A stretch of 64,000 nucleotides of DNA from Halorubrum rutilum. GTDB taxonomy: Archaea; Halobacteriota; Halobacteria; Halobacteriales; Haloferacaceae. Below, piece by piece: positions 7,961 through 17,409 of the stretch. The stretch spans positions 124,001-188,000 of the forward strand of contig NZ_JANHDN010000003.1 in the NCBI RefSeq assembly GCF_024494565.1, in the 5' to 3' direction. The notes under the pieces are model-generated. The model saw nothing but the letters and a program-made list of their open reading frames with translations, had not been told where the DNA came from and did no database searches. Made by a program: the position numbers and the translations under genes. Every line of letters starts with the position of its first letter. The stretch's first letter is position 1.

Positions 7961-8597
7961 GGAGCACGCGGCGCGCTTCTCCGAGAAGGCCGCCGAGTAC
8001 GACGACTCCAAGAGCGACGAGTACCACGCCTGCGCGAGCCTCGTCGTCGACTACGCCGACCCGAGCACCGACGACGTGGTCCTCGATCTGGGCGCCGGCA
8101 CCGGCGCCATCGCCCTCGCGCTCGCGCCGGACGCCGAGCGCGTGCTCGCCCGCGACATCAGCGAGGGGATGATGGACGAGGGGCGGCGCAAGGCCGACGA
8201 GCGCGGGGTCGCGAACGTCGAGTTCGCGTACGGCGAGTTCCGCGAGCCCGAGGTCGACCCCGGTCAGCGGGTCGACGTCGTCACCTCGAACTTCGCGCTC
8301 CACCACCTCGCGGACGGCGAGAAGCGCGAGGCGATCCGCGAGATGGCCGCCACCGGCGCCCGCCGGGTCGTCCTCGGCGACGTGGCCTTCTTCGAGGGGC
8401 CGGACCCGGAGGCCCCGTTCTACGGCCCCGAGGTCGACGACCCCGCCACCGTCGGCACCCTCGTCGAGGCGTTCACCGCGGAGGGGTTCGCGGTGACCGC
8501 GGTCGAGCGCGTCCACGACCAGGTCGCCGTGATCGTCGCGGAGCGACCCGGCGAACGCGGGGGAGACGCCGAGGGCGGCCGCTCCCTCTCCGAGTGA
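7944..8597 (+). CDS. Class I SAM-dependent methyltransferase
   Basis: A 217-residue protein with SAM-binding motif I VLDLGAGTG (residues 46-54), an acidic motif II region near VLARDISEGMM and the post-motif TSNFALHHLADGEKREAI. The substrate is unknown; the sequence resembles small-molecule or ubiquinone/UbiE-like methyltransferases. It overlaps rnp3 by 17 bp and ends 7 bp before rnp2, so it is translationally embedded between two RNase P subunit genes. This suggests a role in RNA or translation, but that is inference. Confidence 0.88.
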   Translation: MKRTVEEHAARFSEKAAEYDDSKSDEYHACASLVVDYADPSTDDVVLDLGAGTGAIALALAPDAERVLARDISEGMMDEGRRKADERGVANVEFAYGEFREPEVDPGQRVDVVTSNFALHHLADGEKREAIREMAATGARRVVLGDVAFFEGPDPEAPFYGPEVDDPATVGTLVEAFTAEGFAVTAVERVHDQVAVIVAERPGERGGDAEGGRSLSE

Positions 8598-8604
8598 TCG
8601 CGCC

Positions 8605-9084
8605 GTGAAACACCTCCCCAAACACCTCCGGCCGCGCTGGCGGTACGTCGCGGTCGGGATCGAGACGTGGCCCGACGCCGACCTCGGGCGCCGCGCCTTC
8701 CAACGCGCGCTCTGGTACGCCGCCGGCAACCTGCTCGGCGACGCCGGCAGCGCCGACGCCGACCTCACGCTGCTCTCGTTCGCGCACGACGACAGCGTCG
8801 GCGAGGCGGTGGTGAAAGTCCGTCACGGCCACGTCGCCGAGGCGCGCGCGGCGATCGCCTGCGTGAGCGAGGTTGACGGCGAGGCGGTCGGGATCCACGT
8901 CCGTGGGATCTCGGGGACGGTGCGTGCCTGTGAGGAAAGATATATGGGTCGCGCGACCGCCAGTTCGACACAGCGAGACGTCGCGTTCGAGGGTGCCGAG
9001 CGGCCCGCGGTCGTGCGCGAGGACGCGTGCGACGTGCGGACCGAGTCGGGTTACGTCGGCGCGGCGGCGTTCGACACCGAGTGA
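8605..9084 (+). CDS. rnp2: RNase P protein component 2 (Pop5)
   Basis: A 159-residue Pop5-family protein beginning KHLPKHLRPRWRYVAV, the typical Rnp2 N-terminus. The alpha-beta sandwich pattern continues with ALWYAAGNLLGDAG and the signature RHGHVAEARAAIACV, then GIHVRGISGTVRACEERY. Works with Rnp3 in archaeal RNase P. The last ~45 residues are an acidic extension. An internal TATA-like AAGATATATG near 8938 could give psmA its own transcript. Followed after 4 bp by psmA. Confidence 0.93.
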   Translation: MKHLPKHLRPRWRYVAVGIETWPDADLGRRAFQRALWYAAGNLLGDAGSADADLTLLSFAHDDSVGEAVVKVRHGHVAEARAAIACVSEVDGEAVGIHVRGISGTVRACEERYMGRATASSTQRDVAFEGAERPAVVREDACDVRTESGYVGAAAFDTE

Positions 9085-9088
9085 TATC

Positions 9089-9886
<798 letters not shown>

Positions 9887-9970
9887 GGCGCCCGCCGCGC
9901 GGCCCTTTCCTCGCCGTCGCCGCGACGCCCGGTCGGGAGAGTTATGCCGACGGGGGCCGACCGACGACGC

Positions 9971-10855
9971 GTGCAGAAGACGGTACTCATCACCGGCTGT
10001 TCCTCGGGTATCGGCCGCGCCGCGGCCCACGCGTTCAACGACGAGGGGTGGACCGTGTACGCGACCGCGCGGAACCCCGCGGACGTCGAGGCGCTCGGCG
10101 AGGCGGGCTGCGAGCTCGCGACGCTCGACGTCACCGACGGGTCCGACGTCGAGCGGGTCGTCGACCGGATCCTCGACGAGGAGGGGGCGATCGACGCCCT
10201 GATCAACAACGCGGGCTACGGCCAGTTCGGGCCGATCGAGGACGTGTCGACGGCGAAGGTGCACGAGCAGTTCGACGTGAACGTCTACGGCCCGCACCGG
10301 CTGACGAAGGCGGTGCTGCCGGCGATGCGGCGCGAGCGCGACGGCACCGTCGTCAACGTCTCGTCGGTCGCCGGGCGCGTCTCGTTCCCCGGCGGCGGCG
10401 TCTACTGCGGCTCGAAGTTCGCGGTCGAGGCGATGTCGGACGCGCTCCGCAACGAGGTCGCCGAGCACGGGATCGACGTCGTCGTCGTCGAGCCGGGACC
10501 GGTGAAGACGAACTTCTCGAAGCGCGCGCAGGCGGAGGCGGGCGTCGATCCCGACGGGGACGGCGGCGCCGACGGGGCCGACGCCGACGGCGACAGCGGC
10601 GACGGCATCGACCGCTCCGGCGCCTACGAGGAGTTCTACGAGCTGTTCGAGGACGCGAAGCTCGTCGGCGGCGGCGGTCCCGGCGCGGTCGAGCCGGAGC
10701 TCGTCGCGGGCGCGATATACGACGCCGCGAGCGCGACGAACCCGCCGGCGCGGGTCCAACCGGGCACCGCCGCCCGCGTCGGCGTGCTCGCGCGGTTCCT
10801 CCCGGACGCGCTGCTCGACCGCGGCTACGAGTTCGTCCGCAACTTCACGTCGTAG
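9971..10855 (+). CDS. Short-chain dehydrogenase/reductase
   Basis: A classical SDR of about 294 residues. The cofactor loop TGCSSGIG lies at the N-terminus, NNAGYG follows, and the catalytic Ser is in NVSSVAG. The catalytic pair Tyr and Lys is in YCGSKFA, with VEPGPVKT behind it. Substrate unknown. The GTG at 9971 is 28 bp after a weak TATA-like GTTATG and places the Rossmann loop right at the start; the ATG at 9944 is an alternative. An acidic low-complexity insert of about 25 residues (Asp/Gly/Ala), encoded near 10540-10615, sits in the substrate-binding loop and looks like a lineage-specific expansion. Confidence 0.85.
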   Translation: MQKTVLITGCSSGIGRAAAHAFNDEGWTVYATARNPADVEALGEAGCELATLDVTDGSDVERVVDRILDEEGAIDALINNAGYGQFGPIEDVSTAKVHEQFDVNVYGPHRLTKAVLPAMRRERDGTVVNVSSVAGRVSFPGGGVYCGSKFAVEAMSDALRNEVAEHGIDVVVVEPGPVKTNFSKRAQAEAGVDPDGDGGADGADADGDSGDGIDRSGAYEEFYELFEDAKLVGGGGPGAVEPELVAGAIYDAASATNPPARVQPGTAARVGVLARFLPDALLDRGYEFVRNFTS

Positions 10856-10857
10856 CG

Positions 10858-11388
10858 TCAGTCGTCGGGGTTCAGACTCCCGGGCCCCGACCCGACCGCG
10901 AACGGGCTCTCCCCCTCCCGCCACTCCCAGCCCGGGAGGCGCGTCTGGAACCCCGCGGCGAGCGCGGCGTCGAGGTCGTCGGCGCCGGCGGTCCCGGCGT
11001 CGTCGCCCGGCGCGGTTTCGTCCTCGTGCACGTGCACGTCCACGAAGTGGAACGTCGCCTCCGCGAGCAGCGAGAGGGGCCGACCGCCGGCGATCGTCGC
11101 CGCGAGCTCGCGGCCGAGGACCTCGTCGACGACGAACCCGGGGTAGTCGCCGGCGACGTCGAGGTCGCGGAGGAGCGCGACGCAGCCCGCGACGTTGACC
11201 GCGACTTCGCCGTCGGCGAAGACGGCGTCGACCTCGCGGCGGTACGCCTCGGGGGGCACGGGATCCACGTCCGTCTCGAACAGCGTTCCGAGCCGCTCGC
11301 GGCTCTCGTTGATGAGGGGGACGACGACGGGCGCGCGGTCGTGGACCCACGCGCGCTCGTCGCGGACCGTCTCTGGCGTGACGCGCAT
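10858..11388 (-). CDS. Haloarchaeal conserved-type protein, function unknown
   Basis: A 176-residue soluble acidic protein starting MRVTPETVRDERAWVHDRAP. Helical N-terminal half; a possible acidic/histidine-rich stretch FHFVDVHVHEDE in the middle could bind metal. No family recognised. It is convergent with the SDR gene, with only 2 bp between the stops. A TTG 27 bp further upstream is an alternative start at leaderless distance from the TATA-like box at 11438-11448. Confidence 0.6.
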   Translation of the reverse strand: MRVTPETVRDERAWVHDRAPVVVPLINESRERLGTLFETDVDPVPPEAYRREVDAVFADGEVAVNVAGCVALLRDLDVAGDYPGFVVDEVLGRELAATIAGGRPLSLLAEATFHFVDVHVHEDETAPGDDAGTAGADDLDAALAAGFQTRLPGWEWREGESPFAVGSGPGSLNPDD

Positions 11389-11437
11389 GCGACGTCGAAC
11401 GCCGGCGGCGGGCAAGGGGTTTGCCCTTTGCGAAGGG

Positions 11438-11448
11438 TTTTATAATAA
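11438..11448. promoter_or_regulatory. AT-rich bidirectional promoter element upstream of fttA
   Basis: TTTTATAATAA is the only TATA-like sequence in the gap between 11388 and 11624. Read plus, it predicts transcription from about 11465, giving fttA a leader of about 160 nt. Read minus, it serves the 10858-11388 gene. A small CCCTT/AAGGG stem precedes it. Confidence 0.5.
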
Positions 11449-11524
11449 CCGGGGTGTACGACCACCCAAGCGGGTTTTCGCTGGCTGTTCCCGCACGGTA
11501 CCACCTACGGACAGTACTACCACT

Positions 11525-11620
11525 ATGCCTACCCCGTCACGGTCGGCCGTTCGGCGGCGAGCGACGTACCGGCGCGCGGACGCGTTCGACGGCGGCGGCG
11601 ACCCCGACGACCCGCGGTAA
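11525..11620 (+). CDS. Possible 31-residue leader ORF before fttA
   Basis: An ATG-initiated frame in the predicted fttA leader, ending 3 bp before the fttA ATG. The product is Arg-rich at first, then acidic (DAFDGGGDPDDPR). Its position downstream of the TATA box and tight coupling to fttA are the only support. It could be a regulatory upstream ORF or chance. Confidence 0.28.
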   Translation: MPTPSRSAVRRRATYRRADAFDGGGDPDDPR

Positions 11621-11623
11621 GAT

Positions 11624-13549
11624 ATGAGTCAAGTCGACAAGCAGCTCGATACCCTGAAATCAGAGATCGAACAGGAGATTCCGAACGACATCACGGTCAC
11701 CGACGTCAAGTACGAGGGCCCGGAGCTGGTCGTGTACACCCGCGACCCGAAGCGGTTCGCCGGCGACGGCGACCTCATCCGCCGGCTCGCCTCCAAGCTC
11801 CGGAAACGAATCACGGTCCGCCCCGACCCCAGCGCCCTCTCTCCGCCGGCGCGCGCCGAGGAGGAGGTCCGGGAGGTGATCCCGGACGACGCCGGGGTGA
11901 CCGACCTCGACTTCCACGAGGACACCGGCGAGGTCGTCATCGAGGCCGAGAAGCCGGGGATGGTGATCGGCCGCCGCGGCTCCACGCTGCGGGAGATCAC
12001 CCAGGAGGTCGGCTGGACCCCCGAGGTCGTTCGGACGCCCCCGATCGAGTCCTCCACCGTCTCGAACGTGCGCGGCTTCTTGAAGAACGAGCGCGAGGAG
12101 CGCCGCGACATCCTCGAACGCGTCGGCCGGCAGATCCACCGCGAGGAGATGTCCGACGACGAGTGGGTCCGGATCACGACGCTCGGCTGCTGTCGCGAGG
12201 TCGGCCGCGCCGCGTTCATCCTCTCGACGCCCGAGACGCGCATCCTCATCGACTGCGGCGACAAGCCCGGCGCGGAGGGCGAGGTGCCGTACCTCCAGGT
12301 CCCCGAGGCGCTGGGCGCCGGCGCGGCGACCCTCGACGCGGTCATCCTGACGCACGCTCACCTCGACCACTCGGCGCTGCTGCCGCTCCTCTTCAAGTAC
12401 GGCTACGACGGCCCGATCTACACGACCGAGCCGACCCGCGACCTGATGGGACTGCTCACGCTCGACTACCTCGACGTCGCCGCCAAGGAGGGGCGGACGC
12501 CGCCGTACGAGTCGGCGCAGGTCCGCGAGGCGATCAAACACACCATCCCGCTGGAGTACGGCGACGTCACCGACGTAGCGCCCGACGTGAAGCTCACCTT
12601 CCACAACGCGGGCCACATCCTCGGCAGCGCGGTCACCCACTTCCACATCGGCGACGGGCTCTACAACGTCGCCTTCTCGGGCGACATCCACTACGAGGAC
12701 ACCCGCCTGTTCAACGGCGCCGTCAACGACTTCCCGCGCGTCGAGACGCTCGTGTTGGAGTCCACCTACGGCGGCCGCGACGACTACCAGACCGACCAGG
12801 CCGACTCGGAGGAGGCGCTCAAGCGGGTCATCAACGAGACATACGAGCAGGGCGGGAAAGTCGTCATCCCGGCGTTCGCCGTGGGGCGCTCGCAGGAGAT
12901 CATGCTCGTCTTGGAGGAGGCGATGCGCGAGGGCGAGATCCCGGAGATGCCCGTCCACCTCGACGGGATGATCTGGGAGGCGACCGCGATCCACACGACC
13001 TACCCCGAGTACCTCCGGGACGACCTGCGCGACCGGATCTTCCACGACGACGAGAACCCGTTCCTCGCCGACCAGTTCAACCACATCGACGCCGGCGAGG
13101 ACGAGCGGCAGGAGGTCGCCGACGGCGACGAGTGCATCGTCATCTCCACCTCCGGGATGATCGAGGGCGGCCCGATCATGTCGTGGCTCCGCCACATCGG
13201 CCCCGACCCGGACTCGAACCTCGTCTTCGTCGGCTACCAGGCGCAGGGGACCTTAGGCCGCCGGATCCAGAACGGCTGGGACGAGATCCCGGTCGACGGC
13301 TGGGGCGGCGGGAGCCGCGGCGACACGCTCACCCTGGAGATGGGCACGGAGGTCGTCGACGGCTTCTCCGGCCACGCCGACCGGCAGGGGCTAGAGAACT
13401 TCGTGAAGACGATGAACCCGCGGCCCGAGAAGGTGCTCTGTGTCCACGGCGACGAGCGCTCCGTGCAGGACCTCTCGTCGGCGCTGTACCACGACTACAA
13501 CATGCGGACGTTCGCGCCGAAGAACCTGGAGACGTTCCGGTTCAAGTGA
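11624..13549 (+). CDS. fttA: Transcription termination factor FttA (aCPSF1), beta-CASP ribonuclease
   Basis: A 641-residue archaeal CPSF-type protein. The N-terminal part (about 1-150) contains two KH-like domains, including GMVIGRRGSTLREI. A metallo-beta-lactamase core follows with HxHxDH as H244, H246, D248, H249 in THAHLDH. The beta-CASP region includes STYGGRDDYQ and SGMIEGGP, and the C-terminal motif CVHGDE. Established role: endonuclease that cuts nascent RNA and ends transcription with RNA polymerase, together with Spt4/5. Full family length. Spt5 is also encoded in this window, at 54.7 kb. Confidence 0.96.
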   Translation: MSQVDKQLDTLKSEIEQEIPNDITVTDVKYEGPELVVYTRDPKRFAGDGDLIRRLASKLRKRITVRPDPSALSPPARAEEEVREVIPDDAGVTDLDFHEDTGEVVIEAEKPGMVIGRRGSTLREITQEVGWTPEVVRTPPIESSTVSNVRGFLKNEREERRDILERVGRQIHREEMSDDEWVRITTLGCCREVGRAAFILSTPETRILIDCGDKPGAEGEVPYLQVPEALGAGAATLDAVILTHAHLDHSALLPLLFKYGYDGPIYTTEPTRDLMGLLTLDYLDVAAKEGRTPPYESAQVREAIKHTIPLEYGDVTDVAPDVKLTFHNAGHILGSAVTHFHIGDGLYNVAFSGDIHYEDTRLFNGAVNDFPRVETLVLESTYGGRDDYQTDQADSEEALKRVINETYEQGGKVVIPAFAVGRSQEIMLVLEEAMREGEIPEMPVHLDGMIWEATAIHTTYPEYLRDDLRDRIFHDDENPFLADQFNHIDAGEDERQEVADGDECIVISTSGMIEGGPIMSWLRHIGPDPDSNLVFVGYQAQGTLGRRIQNGWDEIPVDGWGGGSRGDTLTLEMGTEVVDGFSGHADRQGLENFVKTMNPRPEKVLCVHGDERSVQDLSSALYHDYNMRTFAPKNLETFRFK

Positions 13550-13881
13550 GTCGTCCTCGCGGGTTCTGCGGCTTCAAACAGCCTCGTCCCGCATCGCCAC
13601 GCGTTGAGGCGGAGCACTTTGGGCGGTCTTGACCCGTAGGCTGGCCACTCAGCGCGTCGTCGGCTTGCGGTGCGTCAGCAGGTCGTTCGTCGAGAATTTC
13701 AAGTCCGGGAACGCGAGAAGGGAGTACAGTTCCCGGTGAGACACCCGTCTGATTAGATGGTATATAGAAGTTAATTTGTGATGTGTAAGGCTATTGCACC
13801 GTAGTTTGTGACATACCGAAACGTAGTTCAATTTATAAAAATTATAAAATCTTATTCTGATACTTCACTGACCAATATCCG
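13550..13881. other. Gene-free stretch between fttA and phnD
   Basis: The base composition drops sharply here. The right end (13830-13852) holds the phnD promoter. The middle, read on the minus strand, contains a 60-codon frame ending SHRELYSLLAFPDLKFS..., with no promoter or recognisable family; it may be the eroded end of a lost gene. No repeat or RNA gene seen. Confidence 0.5.
13830..13852 (+). promoter_or_regulatory. AT-rich promoter of the phnDCE operon
   Basis: Two overlapping TATA-like cores, TTTATAAAAA and ATTATAAAAT, lie 30-50 bp before the phnD ATG. They imply either a near-leaderless start or a leader of about 20 nt, possibly two start points. Confidence 0.55.
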
Positions 13882-14934
13882 ATGCCAGACAAGGCACGCC
13901 GTCGCGTACTGCAGGGCACTGGAGTAGCACTGACCGCCGGTCTCGCGGGCTGCGGCGCAAGTAGTTCCGGTGACGGCTCTGATGGTAGTTCCGGTGACAG
14001 TTCCGATGGTAGTTCCGGTGACGGTTCCGATGGAGAGTCCGATTCGACCGGAGATTCGTCGGGCAACGATTACGAGCCGGTCACGTTCCTGGAGACGCCC
14101 GGCGAGACTCCCGGGGATACCGAGGAGATGTGGGAGCCGTTCTCGGAGTACGTCAACTCGCAGGTCGACGAGCTGGACCTGAACGTCGAATTCGCGGACA
14201 GCACTTCGGGAATCGGCCAATCGCTTATCAACGACCAAGCCGAGATGACGCGCAGCGACATCGTGTTGCTCGCGAATCCCGAGGAGATTGACGTCGTCGG
14301 CATCGTTAACGAAGGCGGTGCGTCGGTGTACTTCTCCGGGATCGCGACGCGTCCGGACTCCGATATCGAGGAGCTGTCAGATCTTGAAGGAGAGAGCATC
14401 GTGTTCGCTGACCGGCTCTCGACGAGCGGATCGCTGTACCCCAACTACATGCTGAACCAGGCCGGACTGGACACCGGAGAGGCCCCGTACGGCGACCCAG
14501 TGGACTACGACGGGACGTGGACGAGCGGCCAGGCCGGCGCGATAGAGAACTTCCTCAATCGGGACGAGTTCGCCGCAGTCGGTTGTGACATCGCAGTTCT
14601 GTTGGAGTATATCCCGGAAGACCAATGGCCGGACCGGGTGCGCGAACGGTCCGGTCGATGGGACGACGACGTCGGATCGAGTTCGACGGAGCTAGAACTG
14701 GTCCAAGCGTCGCAGTCGCTCCCTCTCTCGCCCATCATCGCGCGCAGCAACTGGGAACACCCGCTGCGTTCCGACATCGAGGAGGCGATTCTCTCGATCG
14801 ACGAGGGGACGCTACGGGAACCGGACGGAGACGTGGACAACCCCATCAGTGCGGTTTCGCCGGGTAGTAACGAGGATTATCAGCCCATTCTCGACGTGAT
14901 CAACACGCTCGGCGTCGATCTGGGGGACCTGTAA
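13882..14934 (+). CDS. phnD: Phosphonate/phosphate-type ABC transporter substrate-binding lipoprotein
   Basis: A 350-residue PhnD-family periplasmic-type binding protein. The N-terminus has a Tat-like twin arginine (ARRRVLQ, residues 5-11) and a lipobox LAGC with Cys24, so it is exported folded and lipid-anchored. Residues about 28-60 form a Ser/Gly/Asp linker encoded by three 24-bp tandem repeats. The binding domain follows: FLETPGETPG, SLYPNYML and a conserved SPIIAR region. Ligand could be phosphonate, phosphite or phosphate; no C-P lyase genes are nearby. First gene of a three-gene operon. Confidence 0.88.
   Translation: MPDKARRRVLQGTGVALTAGLAGCGASSSGDGSDGSSGDSSDGSSGDGSDGESDSTGDSSGNDYEPVTFLETPGETPGDTEEMWEPFSEYVNSQVDELDLNVEFADSTSGIGQSLINDQAEMTRSDIVLLANPEEIDVVGIVNEGGASVYFSGIATRPDSDIEELSDLEGESIVFADRLSTSGSLYPNYMLNQAGLDTGEAPYGDPVDYDGTWTSGQAGAIENFLNRDEFAAVGCDIAVLLEYIPEDQWPDRVRERSGRWDDDVGSSSTELELVQASQSLPLSPIIARSNWEHPLRSDIEEAILSIDEGTLREPDGDVDNPISAVSPGSNEDYQPILDVINTLGVDLGDL
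13963..14034 (+). repeat. Three 24-bp tandem repeats in phnD
   Basis: Units at 13963, 13987 and 14011, each starting AGTTCCGGTGAC and differing at a few bases. They encode the Ser-Ser-Gly-Asp linker between lipid anchor and binding domain, a length-variable spacer. Confidence 0.85.
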
Positions 14935-14940
14935 CTGTAT

Positions 14941-15741
14941 ATGGTCCTCCGCGTACAGGATTTGACCAAAGAGTACGGGGACACGACGGCCCTGTCAAAC
15001 GTCTCCTTCGAGGTCCCCGATGGAAGCTTTGCTGTCGTGCTCGGCGAGTCTGGGGCTGGCAAGTCGACGCTGTTGCGGATCCTCAACGGGTTGACCGAGC
15101 CCACTTCGGGGAGTGTATACCTCGACGGACAGGAGATCACCAACTCGCGGTCGGACGTTGGAATGGTGTTTCAACAGCACAACCTCGTCGATGAGCTGAG
15201 TGCCTACGATAACGCCCTGACCGGGGCGTTCAACCGAACTGGGTACCTTCGGAGCCTGCTCAATTTACAGCCTACCGAGGATCGAGAACTCGCGTTGGAG
15301 GCGCTGAGCACGGTCGGACTGCTCGACGAAGCAGGTCAAAAAGTTAGTAGTATGAGCGGAGGCCAGCAGCAGCGCGTCGGGATCGCACGCGCGTTGGTTC
15401 AGCAGCCCACGCTCCTCCTCGCCGACGAGCCAGTCGCCAGTCTGGACCCTGCCAGTGCTGAAACGGTAATGACGTACTTCCGTGAGACTGCGAAAAAACG
15501 CGACCTCACGACGCTGGCAAGCCTCCATCAGGTCAATATCGCCCGGGAGTTCGGCGAGCAGTTCATCGGGATGAAAGACGGTGAGGTCATGTTTGTAGGC
15601 TCGCGCTCGAAGCTCACGCCCTCTATTCTCGAAGAGATCTACGGTGAGATCCAGACGAAAGAACTCCGAGAAGGGACCGAGACTACCGAACTGAACGAAT
15701 CGATGCAGACCGAGGCCGCCGATACGAAAACCGGACTATGA
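14941..15741 (+). CDS. phnC: ABC transporter ATP-binding protein of the phosphonate type
   Basis: A 266-residue ATPase with Walker A GESGAGKST (35-43), Q-loop MVFQQHNLV, signature SGGQQQR (about 139), Walker B LLLADEP (about 158-164) and H-loop ASLHQ. Best fit is PhnC. It starts 6 bp after phnD and overlaps phnE by 4 bp, so the three form one operon powering uptake. The C-terminal tail (about 35 residues) is rich in Thr/Glu. Confidence 0.93.
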   Translation: MVLRVQDLTKEYGDTTALSNVSFEVPDGSFAVVLGESGAGKSTLLRILNGLTEPTSGSVYLDGQEITNSRSDVGMVFQQHNLVDELSAYDNALTGAFNRTGYLRSLLNLQPTEDRELALEALSTVGLLDEAGQKVSSMSGGQQQRVGIARALVQQPTLLLADEPVASLDPASAETVMTYFRETAKKRDLTTLASLHQVNIAREFGEQFIGMKDGEVMFVGSRSKLTPSILEEIYGEIQTKELREGTETTELNESMQTEAADTKTGL

Positions 15742-16733
15742 GCACCGATCGCGATCGCCTCACTGAGAGGCTACTCCGACGGTTCCTCGGTGATACTCAA
15801 GAGGATTCGGCCGTCAAACAACGGCACAGCGAATTGAAACGTGCCAGACTGATACGTCGGCTGTCTCAGTCGGTTCTACTGATTAGCATTGCGGGGGTCC
15901 TGTACTTCTCATTGAGCGCGGCCGGGTTCTGGAGGACAGAGTGGCTGGAGTATTGGCCGCAGTTCACCGAAGCGCTCGCGCAGTATTTCCCGCCGAAGCT
16001 GTATTTCGGCGTAATTCCGTTTGTTGACCTCGGGCGCTACTATCGGTTCATGAACGAGGCTGGGTTGGTGGGAGAAGCTGGGATCACGCTGGCGATTGCG
16101 CTCGCGGGGACGATCATGGGCGCGCCACTGGCACTGCTGTTCGGTATCCTCGGAAACGAGCGGGTTACCCCGTTCCCGCTCAATTTCCTCTTTCGGGGGG
16201 TGATGAGTATCATTCGCTCGATTCCGGCGCTCGTTTGGGCGCTGATATACGTCCCCTTGGGCGGTATCACTCCGGTAACCGCAACACTCGCTCTCGGTAC
16301 GGACACTATCGGAGAGCTGGGCCGACTACTCACCGACGAACTCGAAGAAGTCGATGACGGACCGATCGAAGGGATCAGGAGCACTGGCGCAGGTAAGCCT
16401 CAGATAATCACATTCGGAATGATTCCACAGATGGTCCGACCGTTCATCGCGTGGGCGATGTTCGTTCTGGAGAATAACGTCCGGTCTGCGGTCAGTCTCG
16501 GTATCATCGGAGCGGGCGGTCTCGGAGTGACGCTGACGATCGAGCAGCAGACGTTCAACTTCACGAATATGATGGCGACGATTCTGTTCATAGTGATACT
16601 CGTCATCTCCGTCGAAATGATCAGCCAGCGAACGCGCTCTTACCTCCGTGAGGGCGACGATGTGGAAGAGATGAGCTTCCGTCAGCTAGTTTTCGGCTTC
16701 CCCAGACGGATGTCCGATTCACTGCTCAAATAG
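15738..16733 (+). CDS. phnE: ABC transporter permease of the phosphonate type
   Basis: A 331-residue membrane permease. A charged N-terminal region (about 45 residues) precedes about six hydrophobic helices. The coupling helix region contains EGIRSTGAGKPQIITFGMIPQM, the EAA-like loop that contacts PhnC. NFLFRGVMSIIRSIPALVWALIYVP is characteristic of PhnE. Start overlaps phnC by ATGA. A hairpin follows the stop at 16752-16779. Confidence 0.93.
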   Translation: MSTDRDRLTERLLRRFLGDTQEDSAVKQRHSELKRARLIRRLSQSVLLISIAGVLYFSLSAAGFWRTEWLEYWPQFTEALAQYFPPKLYFGVIPFVDLGRYYRFMNEAGLVGEAGITLAIALAGTIMGAPLALLFGILGNERVTPFPLNFLFRGVMSIIRSIPALVWALIYVPLGGITPVTATLALGTDTIGELGRLLTDELEEVDDGPIEGIRSTGAGKPQIITFGMIPQMVRPFIAWAMFVLENNVRSAVSLGIIGAGGLGVTLTIEQQTFNFTNMMATILFIVILVISVEMISQRTRSYLREGDDVEEMSFRQLVFGFPRRMSDSLLK

Positions 16734-16751
16734 ACAGACGGGTCCGTATTG

Positions 16752-16779
16752 CTTCCATTACGCCTCCGAACAATGGAAG
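16752..16779 (+). terminator. Hairpin after phnE, possible terminator
   Basis: CTTCCATT and AATGGAAG form an 8-bp stem with a 12-base loop 18 bp after the phnE stop. No long T-run follows, so the terminator role is only suggested by position. Confidence 0.35.
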
Positions 16780-16928
16780 ATAGAAGGTGTAGAACGCGTC
16801 TCCTACTGGATGGGACAAATAATTCAGTTAAATTGTTTCGACTGATCGGAGAAACTGCTGACGAACGGCTCGGATCGTGGTCTTAGCACGGAACCGGCTC
16901 GTCAGGATAGCAACTTACTTCGACGGGA

Positions 16929-16937
16929 GTATTTAAC
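16929..16937 (+). promoter_or_regulatory. TATA box of mgsA
   Basis: GTATTTAAC centred 28 bp before the ATG at 16961; leaderless arrangement. Confidence 0.6.
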
Positions 16938-16960
16938 CCGCGACGCGGCAACGTCATCTC

Positions 16961-17332
16961 ATGCGCATCGCGCTCATCGCTCACGACGAGCTGAAAGACG
17001 AGATGGTCGAGTTCGTCACGAAACACGCCGCGACCCTCGACGACTGCGAGCTCGTGACGACGGGGACGACGGGGAAACGCATCGCCGAGGAGACCGGCCT
17101 GACCGTGAATCGGCAGGCGTCCGGGCCGTACGGCGGCGACCTCCAGATCGGCGCGATGATCGCGAACGACGCGGTCGACGGCGTCGTCTTCCTCCGGGAC
17201 CCGCTCACCGCGCAGGCGCACGAGCCGGACATCTCAGCGCTCCTGCGGGTCTGCGACGTGAAGGACGTGCCGCTGGCGACCAACGTCGCCTCCGGCGAGC
17301 TGCTCGTCGAGGGGCTGCTCGGCTCGCCGTGA
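16961..17332 (+). CDS. mgsA: Methylglyoxal synthase
   Basis: A 123-residue enzyme converting dihydroxyacetone phosphate to methylglyoxal and phosphate. Hallmarks: TTGTTGKRI phosphate-binding segment, [11 protein letters not shown] with catalytic-type Asp60, and [17 protein letters not shown] with His87 and Asp90. Length normal for the family. Leaderless start after the TATA box at 16929. Methylglyoxal synthase draws on the triose-phosphate pool also fed by glycerol kinase. GC content here returns to the chromosomal level after the phn operon. Confidence 0.95.
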   Translation: MRIALIAHDELKDEMVEFVTKHAATLDDCELVTTGTTGKRIAEETGLTVNRQASGPYGGDLQIGAMIANDAVDGVVFLRDPLTAQAHEPDISALLRVCDVKDVPLATNVASGELLVEGLLGSP

Positions 17333-17379
17333 CGCCGCCCCGCACCCGAGTATCAGATCGGATAGCGAGAGGGGCGGCG

Positions 17380-17386
17380 TTTTAGG
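17380..17386 (+). promoter_or_regulatory. TATA-like box for the secreted protein at 17410
   Basis: TTTTAGG centred about 27 bp before the ATG at 17410, favouring that start over the ATG-type codon at 17386. Confidence 0.5.
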
Positions 17387-17409
17387 TGCGTTCCTCGTAC
17401 CCCGGACCA

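Noticed and set aside
13649..13831. 60-codon minus-strand frame before phnD
   Set aside because: No promoter, no recognised family and no neighbour; at best an eroded remnant.
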